From the NCBI GenBank assembly GCA_030613285.1, contig JAUWME010000032.1:1-11366 (forward strand): a stretch of DNA of 11,366 nucleotides. Direction: 5' to 3'. Both the position numbers and the translations under genes were made by a program. The notes under the pieces were generated by a model. It worked only from the letters and a program-made list of their open reading frames with translations, searched no databases and was not told the origin of the DNA. This DNA comes from Candidatus Zymogenus sp. GTDB taxonomy: Bacteria; Desulfobacterota; Zymogenia; Zymogenales; Zymogenaceae. Of this stretch, positions 6,147 to 11,366 are shown in pieces (position 1 is the first letter of the stretch; every line of letters begins with the position of its first letter).

Positions 6147-6905
6147 CTAAAACGTAAAGAGGTCAATTCCACCGCTGACGACAAGCTCGGTTCCTGTAAT
6201 ATAGCTTGACTCTTCAGATGCCAAGAAGGCTACTGCGTTGCTTAACTCCTCTGGGTTTCCTGCCCTTCTCATAGGCACCCTCTTGATTATCCTCTCTCTG
6301 AAGGATTCGCCCACTTCGTAAAAGCTACCGCCGTCAAAGACCCCAAGGATAATGACGTTAGATGTAATGTTGTTTCTTGCGCCTTCCAGAGCTACAGTCT
6401 TTGTCAAGCCAATAAGTCCTGCCTTTGTTGTGGCGTAGCTGCACTGGCCAAAGCCGCCCATGGTCCCTGTAACTGATGAGATATTGATTATTCTGCCCCA
6501 CTTTTTTTCTGCCATATCTCCCATCATCGCCTTGATGCAGTTAAAGGCCCCAGTGAGGTTTATGCTGAGGTCCCTCTCCCAGTCTTCTTTTTCCATATCG
6601 GTGATTTTTACGGCCCTGACGATGCCGAAGGCGGCATTGTTGACGAGGATGTCCACAGAGCCGAGTTCTTTTTTAACCGCCTCGGCGGCAGCTTTTACTT
6701 CTCCCTCGTCTGAAATATCAACTTTTACAGCCATCGCCTTTTTTCCCAACGCCCTGATTTCTTTGGCCACGGCCTCAACTTTGTCCATATTTCTGTTTCC
6801 GGTCAGGGCCACATCGGCGCCGTTTTTTGCAAGCACAAGTCCGTGTACTCGCCCAAGACCACCTGAACCACCTGTTACAAATGCTACTTTTCCATCCAGA
6901 GACAT
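6147..6905 (-). CDS. SDR-family NAD(P)H-dependent oxidoreductase (FabG-like)
   Basis: This is a classical short-chain dehydrogenase of 252 residues, probably interconverting a 3-hydroxyacyl-CoA (or acyl-ACP) and its 3-oxo form. Features in order are the Rossmann nucleotide loop TGGSGGLG (11-18), VDISD (62-66), NNAAFG (89-94), N116 in SINLTG, NISS with catalytic S144, and Y157-x3-K161 in SYATTKAG. The usual N-x-I-x-P-G element after the active site reads NVIILGVFDGGS, so the conserved proline is replaced by leucine. The C-terminus ITGTELVVSGG is standard. AGGAGG 9 nt before the ATG at 6905 fixes the start. Beside a thiolase, the simplest role is the dehydrogenase step before thiolysis, as BbsCD does in toluene degradation. 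A FabG role in lipid synthesis is not excluded. Confidence 0.9.
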   Translation of the reverse strand: MSLDGKVAFVTGGSGGLGRVHGLVLAKNGADVALTGNRNMDKVEAVAKEIRALGKKAMAVKVDISDEGEVKAAAEAVKKELGSVDILVNNAAFGIVRAVKITDMEKEDWERDLSINLTGAFNCIKAMMGDMAEKKWGRIINISSVTGTMGGFGQCSYATTKAGLIGLTKTVALEGARNNITSNVIILGVFDGGSFYEVGESFRERIIKRVPMRRAGNPEELSNAVAFLASEESSYITGTELVVSGGIDLFTF

Positions 6906-6980
6906 TTTCGATTACCTCCTGTACTGTTTTCGGTTACTGTTTTTCATATTTTTAAATTTTATTCAAATTAACGTTTTAGC

Positions 6981-7103
6981 AAAATTACCGCGCCCCCCTC
7001 CACTCCCCAAAACATCCTCCCCCTTAAATTACCCAGCAACCTCCTCATAAATTACCAACAACCCCGACAGCCCCTTTAAATAACCCAGCAACCCCTGGGG
7101 TTG
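6981..7103. repeat. G-rich degenerate repeat array downstream of MeaB
   Basis: On the minus strand, three units of the form GGTTGCTGGGTAATTTAAGG begin at 7093, 7063 and 7041. A more decayed unit follows near 7008-6981. The array abuts the MeaB stop and includes CAACCCC-T-GGGGTTG (7089-7103). It shares the core GGTAATWTATGAGKRGGTTG with the 46-bp array at 2231-2428. It fills most of the 198-bp gap between MeaB and the SDR; the SDR leader (6906-6980) shows nothing else. Confidence 0.6.
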
Positions 7104-8087
7104 TCAATTGTCAATTGTGCAGATTGCGCCGATGTTTTTGAAAACCTCCTCGGCGGCACTGTATGGATCTATTTCTCCGGTGATGGCCATTTTGTTAATC
7201 AGGTTGTTGTAGTTGCCGTTTTCACCTACGGCATCTTTGACGGCATTTTCGACCATCCTGCTTACTTTTTTTATCAGCTCAGCCTTTGATCTCTTTATAC
7301 GTTTCTTTTCGAGACCTCCAGATTTTTTGAGATATTTGTGGTGCTCTTCGATGACATCGAGAAGTTCTTCTATTCCTTCATTCATGGTGGCCACGGTTTG
7401 TACGATTTTTTCTTCCCAATCATCGGTTTTATTGCTGTTGAATTGGAGCATAAATTCCAGTTCTGATAGCATTCGCATTGCATCGGGGCGATCGGATTTG
7501 TTTACGACGTAGATATCTCCAAATTCGAGGATTCCCGCCTTGATGCTCTGGACGGCGTCCCCGCCGCCGGGCATGGTAACGATGACGAGGGTTTGGACGA
7601 AGTTTTCGATATCAATTTCGTCTTGCCCAACGCCTATGGATTCTACGATGATGATGTCTTTTTTGAAGGCGTCCATGATGTTAATCACATCATATGTTGC
7701 AGCAGCAATCCCGCCCAATGAGCCTCTTGTTCCCATGCTCCTGATGAAGATGTCTTTATCTCCGGTAAGCTCCAACATTCGGACCCTGTCTCCCAAAAGT
7801 GCTCCGCCGGTTAGGGGGCTTGTGCGGTCAACGGCAATGATCCCTACTGTCTTGCCGCGTTTTCTGTATGCAAGACCCATCTTTGCGAGGAGGCTGCTTT
7901 TTCCTACGCCGGCGATGCCTGTAATCCCGATGATGTGGGCTTTTCCGACATTCTTGTAGATTTGCTTGATGGCATCCCTTGCCCCTGGATTGTCGTTTTC
8001 CACGTAGGTAATCAACCGGGCAAGCGCCCTTTTATCGCCGTCTAAAAGCCTTTTTACAAGATCGTTCTCTTTTGTTTTGGCCGTGAT
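7104..8087 (-). CDS. meaB: MeaB/ArgK-family G3E GTPase (B12-mutase chaperone)
   Basis: MeaB-type GTPases load and protect adenosylcobalamin-dependent acyl-CoA mutases (family knowledge). Motifs counted from 8087 are: N-terminal helix LVKRLLDGDKRALARLITYVEND (about 10-32), Walker A GIAGVGKSS, AVDRTSPLTGGALLGDR (usually DPSSP; the proline is arginine here), TRGSLGGIAAAT, ESIGVGQDEIDI and the guanine-specificity motif NKSDRPDA. The first usual start codon in frame is a TTG at 8015, but that would remove the conserved N-terminal helix. Homology runs upstream to an ATC at 8087-8085, preceded by AGGAG at 8 nt (8100-8096), with an in-frame TGA just before. From there the protein has 327 residues, normal for MeaB. 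No mutase gene is present in the window. The family is certain, the start codon unusual. Confidence 0.9.
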   Translation of the reverse strand: MTAKTKENDLVKRLLDGDKRALARLITYVENDNPGARDAIKQIYKNVGKAHIIGITGIAGVGKSSLLAKMGLAYRKRGKTVGIIAVDRTSPLTGGALLGDRVRMLELTGDKDIFIRSMGTRGSLGGIAAATYDVINIMDAFKKDIIIVESIGVGQDEIDIENFVQTLVIVTMPGGGDAVQSIKAGILEFGDIYVVNKSDRPDAMRMLSELEFMLQFNSNKTDDWEEKIVQTVATMNEGIEELLDVIEEHHKYLKKSGGLEKKRIKRSKAELIKKVSRMVENAVKDAVGENGNYNNLINKMAITGEIDPYSAAEEVFKNIGAICTIDN

Positions 8088-8261
8088 GTCGTTTACTCCT
8101 CAAATATCGATGACACTAATATAACCTGGGCTCCCTTTTTGAATTTATGGGAACTGCCCCAAAATAGTATCGGTTTGTTTTGTTAGAATGGCATTATTTT
8201 TTGTGTAGGTCAAGAAAAAACTGCTAATTTTGTGTTTTTCTTACAAAAAAACTTGCAACAC

Positions 8262-8277
8262 GAACGAACGTTCGGTC
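8262..8277. promoter_or_regulatory. TetR-type operator candidate
   Basis: GAACGAACGTTCGGTC is a 16-bp palindrome with one mismatched pair around a perfect CGAACGTTCG core. Its shape matches operators of TetR/AcrR-family repressors, several of which control acyl-CoA degradation genes (general knowledge). It lies just downstream of a perfect TATAAT on the minus strand, where a bound repressor would block transcription toward MeaB. The regulator gene is not in the window. Confidence 0.5.
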
Positions 8278-8288
8278 ATAACCATCAA

Positions 8289-8326
8289 ATTATACTACAT
8301 CTCTTAAAGACGGCCTGGCCTGTCAA
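8289..8326 (-). promoter_or_regulatory. Promoter-like sequence upstream of MeaB
   Basis: A perfect TATAAT is present on the minus strand at 8294-8289. A perfect TTGACA lies upstream at 8326-8321, but with a 26-nt spacer, too long for a standard sigma-70 pair, so the -10 may work with another element. Transcription starting near 8281 would run straight into the palindrome at 8262-8277 and give a leader of about 195 nt before MeaB. Confidence 0.35.
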
Positions 8327-8385
8327 GAGAATTTATTCGTCCTTTGTTTTCTTGAGTTTTCTGGTGGCAGTAACAACCCAATTAC

Positions 8386-8447
8386 CACGTCGTTCGCCCG
8401 GCCAAAGATCGGCTTTTTTAAATAAATATTTTCCTCTTTAATGACAG
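8386..8447. repeat. Decayed dispersed repeat copy
   Basis: ATTACCACGTCGTTCGCC at one end and CCTCTTTAATGACAG at the other match the ends of the repeat family at 836-890, 8570-8628 and 9146-9195. The middle contains GCCAAAGATCGGC followed by a run of T. The copy lies in the 556-bp gap between MeaB and RidA (8088-8643), which holds regulatory sites and repeats but no gene that I can support. Confidence 0.4.
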
Positions 8448-8459
8448 TTTTGTACTATT

Positions 8460-8527
8460 TGTCATTCCCGCGAAAGCGGGAATCCACTAAATATTGTTCT
8501 GGATTCCCAGTCAAGCTGAGAATGACA
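8460..8527. repeat. GTCATTCCCGCGAAAGCGGGAAT dispersed repeat
   Basis: The element opens with a perfect 8-bp stem, ATTCCCGC-GAAA-GCGGGAAT (8464-8483). It closes with GAGAATGACA, whose AATGACA end (8521-8527) is the inverse of its TGTCATT start (8460-8466). Repeats with this GAATGAC...CCCGC sequence are common between genes in many proteobacteria (general knowledge). It looks distinct from the GATTGC...CTCCTC family next to it. Confidence 0.65.
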
Positions 8528-8569
8528 GAATAGAATGGATTCCTTTCCCACAGAAGTATGAAATAGCAT

Positions 8570-8628
8570 ATTGAGATTGCTTCGTCGCTATCCCGACCTT
8601 TGGTCGTGTTTGCTCCTCTTGAATGACA
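8570..8628. repeat. Dispersed palindromic repeat, good copy
   Basis: The copy runs from TTGAGATTGCTTCGTCGCT to TGCTCCTCTTGAATGACA. Its central stem CGACC-TTT-GGTCG pairs perfectly although its sequence differs from the stem of the copy at 836-890, which suggests that pairing rather than sequence is kept. It ends 15 nt downstream of the RidA stop. Confidence 0.6.
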
Positions 8629-8643
8629 TTAATGGGTGCTATT

Positions 8644-9021
8644 TCACCTTATGGCTATTACCTCTATTTCTATGGGTAAATTTCCAGCAATCTCTTTTAC
8701 CGCCACACACGATCTGGCCGGTGGGTCTTTGGGAAAGAATGTTTTATATACGTCGTTCATGGTGGTAAAATCCGCCATGTCCCTTAAAAACACCGTCGCC
8801 TTTACAACCTTCTCCATATCGCTCCCAACACTATCGAGGGCGAATTTGATGTTATCTAACACGAGTTCGGTCGCCCCCTTGACATCGTCCACAATAACCA
8901 GCTCCTTCTCCATATCAACAGGCACTATACCCGATAAAAAGAGGAACCCTCCCGCTTCTACGACGTGTGAGAAGGGAAAGCCCTTCATGAAATTTTTGAT
9001 ATTGTAAACCTTCTTTTTCAT
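8644..9021 (-). CDS. ridA: RidA/YjgF/YER057c/UK114-family protein
   Basis: This small trimeric enzyme hydrolyses reactive enamine/imine intermediates such as 2-aminoacrylate in the cytoplasm (family knowledge). The 125-residue product shows the family pattern: FSHVVEAGGFLFLSGIVPVD (17-36), VLDNIKFALDSVGSDMEKVVKATVFLRDM (54-82) and the active-site block PPARSCVAV with R103, then the C-terminal E-containing IEIEVIAIR. The frame extends to 9051, but GGGAG 6 nt before the ATG at 9021 shows the start. Some RidA homologues have other substrates. It stands between the acyl-CoA synthetase and MeaB with large gaps on both sides, so it may be a separate unit. A stem GCCTGT/ACAGGC (9090-9095 with 9111-9116) lies in its leader. 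Confidence 0.9.
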   Translation of the reverse strand: MKKKVYNIKNFMKGFPFSHVVEAGGFLFLSGIVPVDMEKELVIVDDVKGATELVLDNIKFALDSVGSDMEKVVKATVFLRDMADFTTMNDVYKTFFPKDPPARSCVAVKEIAGNLPIEIEVIAIR

Positions 9022-9145
9022 GTTTTTCTCCCATTTCAAAATATTTTTCATTCATCTATTTCATTTTTCAGGATTTTATAATTCTTACAGCCTGTTTCAT
9101 ACATCAGGGCACAGGCCTTTTTGAATTAAATCTTGCCGTCTAAAA

Positions 9146-9200
9146 AGCATATTGAGATTGTCGCGCCGCTTGGCTCCTCTTTGTTGACATTAATTAATGT
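9146..9200. repeat. Dispersed repeat copy ending in a 14-bp palindrome
   Basis: AGCATATTGAGATTG followed by CGCGCCGCTTGGCTCCTCTTTGTTGACATTAAT is the closest relative of the copy at 8570-8628, sharing AGCATATTGAGATTG and the GACATTAAT end. It has lost most of the central stem. Its end overlaps the perfect palindrome ACATTAATTAATGT (9187-9200). It lies in the 325-bp gap 9022-9346, which otherwise holds the RidA leader and a terminator. Confidence 0.55.
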
Positions 9201-9242
9201 TATTCAAGAACTTGACAGACTGAGAGCTTTTCTTCCCGCAAC

Positions 9243-9284
9243 AAAAAAGGGTAACAATTTCGTTCATTAACGAGTTTGCCACCC
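9243..9284 (-). terminator. Rho-independent terminator of the acyl-CoA synthetase gene
   Basis: On the minus strand, GGGTGGCAAA and TTGTTACCC form an imperfect outer stem around a perfect inner stem TCGTT/AACGA. Six T follow directly (9248-9243). It lies 62 nt after the acyl-CoA synthetase stop. It is the only clear stem-plus-T-run terminator I see in the window, and separates that gene from RidA. Confidence 0.75.
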
Positions 9285-9346
9285 TTATTCGCATTTCAAA
9301 AATATTTGACTGAGCAGATTCTACATTCTATTTGGCAATTTTCACT

Positions 9347-11173
9347 TTAGTACATCTTCTCAATGATATCGATGTACATTTCGTTTATTTGCTTTCTCTT
9401 CACCTTCATGGTTGGGGTCAACTCTCCGTCCTCCTGGTCGAGTCTTTTGTCGAGAATCGAGAATTTCTTTATTGTCTCAACCCGCGCCAAATCAGTGTTC
9501 ACATTTTCCACCTCTTCATTTATCAGTTTTACAATATCAGGATTCTTTGAGAGGCTTGAGTACGTTGTAAAGGGAATTCTGTTGTCCTGGGCATATTTTG
9601 TAACGTTCTCCTCGTCGATCAAAATCAGTGCGGTCAGGTATTTTCTCTTTTCACCAATGACCACAGCATCGTTGATATACGGAGACATCTTTAGCTTGTT
9701 TTCGATGAACTGCGGGGCGATGTTCTTACCACCAGATGTAATCAGGATATCTTTTTTTCTGTCGGTGATTGTGAGGAACCCCTCTTCGTCCAACACCCCG
9801 ACGTCCCCGGTGTAAAGCCAGCCATCGATGAGGGTATCCTTGGTGGCCTGAGGATTTTTGAAATAGCCCTTAAATACATTTCCCCCCTTCACCAAGATTT
9901 CGCCATCTTCGGCGATTTTTAATTCCACCCCGGGAAGGGCCTGTCCCACAGTTCCGATTCTAATATTGTCACCCAGATGAATAGTGGCAGGCCCCGTGTC
10001 TTCCGTCTGGCCGTAAACCTCTCTCATTGGTATCCCGATGGCGTGGTAAAATTCGAGAATCGCCGGCGAGATTGGAGCGGCTCCGGAGATGATAAATCTG
10101 GCTCGTTCCAACCCAAGACGTTCTTTTAGCTTTCTCATTACGGTAAGGTGATAGAAGTGGTAAATAAGTTTGAGTCCAAAAGGCGCTCCTTCGGGTGAAA
10201 ACTTCGCCCTGGTGTACTTCATGCCGACGTTTATGGCTCGATTAAAGATATTTCTTTTAAACCACGTGGCCTCTTTCATCTGAAGGATAATCGACGAGTG
10301 ATATTTCTCCCAAATTCTTGGGACGCCAAACACAACGGTGGGGGAGACTTCCTTCATGTTGTCGGTTACTGTATCTAAATTTTCGATAAAATTTGCTGTA
10401 TAGCCAAAATAGATGCCGTTAAAAACGGTCATTACCCTCTCGGCGATGTGCGACAGTGGCAGGTATGATAGTATTTCATCGTCATGGAAAATTGGGTTTG
10501 TTTTTCCCAGGGCGTCGGTCGTCCAGAGAATGTTGTGGTGGGTAAGCATCGCCCCCTTTGGAGGGCCGGTGGTTCCTGACGTATAGACGATGAGAGCGGT
10601 GTCGTTTGTATTAATGGATTTCAGCCTGTCTGTGATGGCGCTTGGGTTTTTTTCTTGATACCCTTTGCCGAAATTTAAGAACTCCTCAAAGCTCATCACC
10701 ATCGGATCGGAAAACTGTTTGAGACCTTTCATGTCGATGACTATTATCTTTTCGAGGATTGGGAGACGATCCCTCACCTCCAGTGCCTTATCCAGCTGTT
10801 CCTCATCTTCAACAAAGTAGAAGCGAGATTCGGAATGGTCGAGAATATAGTGAACTTCGGCAGCGGCGTTGGTTGTATAGATTGCAGTTGTAATCCCTCC
10901 CGATGTCTGGATACCCATGTCAATGAAAAGAAATTCTGGGCGGTTTTCGCTTATGAGCGCCACCCTCTCGCCTTTTTCCACCCCAAGGGAGAGGAGCCCG
11001 CTGGCAACCCCTCTGGCATTCTCGGCGTATTCCCCCCAGGAAATGTCTCTCCAGATACCAAACTCCTTTTTTCTCATGGCCACTCTCTCTTTTTCACTCT
11101 CTGCCCTGCTGTAAAGGAACTCCGGCACTGTATCAAAGGCCCCTAATTCGTCTTTATGTATAGCGGTTTTCAA
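9347..11173 (-). CDS. Long-chain-type AMP-forming acyl-CoA synthetase (FadD15-like)
   Basis: This enzyme activates a carboxylic acid with ATP to an acyl-adenylate and then an acyl-CoA, at the start of a degradation route or of lipid salvage. The 608 residues contain the full ANL set: P-loop YTSGTTGPPKGAM (197-209), YLPLSHIAER (237-246), GAAPISP (364-370), YGQTED (387-392), GWLYTGD (451-457), the hinge DRKKD (471-475), GGKNIAP (481-487) and the catalytic lysine K590 in TPTMKVKRK. The sequence type (VYTSGTTG, SHIAER, PTMKVKRK) is that of long-chain synthetases, but substrate length cannot be fixed by eye. The start is TTG at 11173 with GGAGG 7 nt upstream, so a non-ATG start with a strong RBS. 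The upstream 193 nt show no gene and only weak promoter-like sequences. A terminator follows the gene. Confidence 0.93.
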   Translation of the reverse strand: MKTAIHKDELGAFDTVPEFLYSRAESEKERVAMRKKEFGIWRDISWGEYAENARGVASGLLSLGVEKGERVALISENRPEFLFIDMGIQTSGGITTAIYTTNAAAEVHYILDHSESRFYFVEDEEQLDKALEVRDRLPILEKIIVIDMKGLKQFSDPMVMSFEEFLNFGKGYQEKNPSAITDRLKSINTNDTALIVYTSGTTGPPKGAMLTHHNILWTTDALGKTNPIFHDDEILSYLPLSHIAERVMTVFNGIYFGYTANFIENLDTVTDNMKEVSPTVVFGVPRIWEKYHSSIILQMKEATWFKRNIFNRAINVGMKYTRAKFSPEGAPFGLKLIYHFYHLTVMRKLKERLGLERARFIISGAAPISPAILEFYHAIGIPMREVYGQTEDTGPATIHLGDNIRIGTVGQALPGVELKIAEDGEILVKGGNVFKGYFKNPQATKDTLIDGWLYTGDVGVLDEEGFLTITDRKKDILITSGGKNIAPQFIENKLKMSPYINDAVVIGEKRKYLTALILIDEENVTKYAQDNRIPFTTYSSLSKNPDIVKLINEEVENVNTDLARVETIKKFSILDKRLDQEDGELTPTMKVKRKQINEMYIDIIEKMY

Positions 11174-11366
11174 CCCCTTGCCTCCACGAAATGAATTTTT
11201 TTGTTTTGTTAGATACTGAAAGACTGTTACCTAAATTTAATTCAGATTTAAAACTGCCCCATCAACGCTGCCACATGAGCCCTTCTCTACTCTTGAAAGA
11301 TAAATTAAAAATCACAAACCCTATAAATCGACAAATATAAGGGAAAAACCCTGGCACAACCTTGAG

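Noticed and set aside
8103..8188. Short minus-strand frame ending SSIFEE just before MeaB
   Set aside because: Only about 28 codons lie between stops, with no usable start codon except a GTG seven codons from the end.
8396..8421. Plus-strand terminator (GCCAAAGATCGGC plus T-run)
   Set aside because: The stem is only about 3 bp, no plus-strand gene precedes it, and it lies inside a decayed repeat.
11232..11250. Imperfect palindrome TAAATTTAATTCAGATTTA upstream of the acyl-CoA synthetase
   Set aside because: Only five outer pairs match, and such symmetry is expected by chance in AT-rich DNA.

Overview
The window looks like chromosome from an anaerobic bacterium, most likely a Desulfobacterota/deltaproteobacterial-type syntroph or sulfate reducer. 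That assignment is an inference. It rests on a set of oxygen-sensitive acyl-CoA enzymes (two 2-hydroxyacyl-CoA dehydratase/benzoyl-CoA reductase-family subunits and their ATPase activator) beside a thiolase/DUF35 pair, an SDR, a MeaB GTPase and an AMP-forming acyl-CoA synthetase. Base composition is moderate, with AT-rich spacers. No rRNA, tRNA, transposase or CRISPR was recognised.

Every confident gene is on the minus strand, so transcription runs from high to low coordinates. The order is: long-chain-type acyl-CoA synthetase (11173-9347) followed by a clear intrinsic terminator; a RidA-family protein (9021-8644); MeaB/ArgK GTPase (about 8087-7104) behind a promoter-like box with a TetR-type palindrome; SDR oxidoreductase (6905-6147); a small secreted TPR protein with its own promoter-like sequence (6032-5601); SCP2-type thiolase (5535-4351); DUF35 Zn-ribbon/OB-fold protein, 2 nt after the thiolase; BcrB-like subunit (3758-2421); BcrC-like subunit (2115-949); and the N-terminal part of a BcrD/HgdC-type ATPase (about 553 down to the window edge).

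A plausible joint role is anaerobic acyl-CoA metabolism: ligation to CoA, SDR oxidation of a 3-hydroxyacyl-CoA, thiolytic cleavage by the thiolase/DUF35 pair, and ATP-driven radical reduction or dehydration by the BcrB/BcrC-like pair with its activator. The thiolase + DUF35 + SDR set resembles the BbsAB/BbsCD part of toluene degradation, which produces benzoyl-CoA. The substrate cannot be read from the sequence, so this remains a hypothesis.

The unusual features lie mostly between and at the edges of genes. The ATPase homology stops abruptly near base 107 and gives way to GC-rich sequence that reads as the C-terminus of an opposing protein, so there is a breakpoint or assembly join. Two genes (ATPase and MeaB) have no ATG/GTG/TTG where homology demands a start, and both have ATC at good Shine-Dalgarno spacing. 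A 46-bp tandem array begins at the stop codon of the BcrB-like gene, and a related G-rich array follows MeaB. A family of diverged palindromic dispersed repeats fills the longer spacers.
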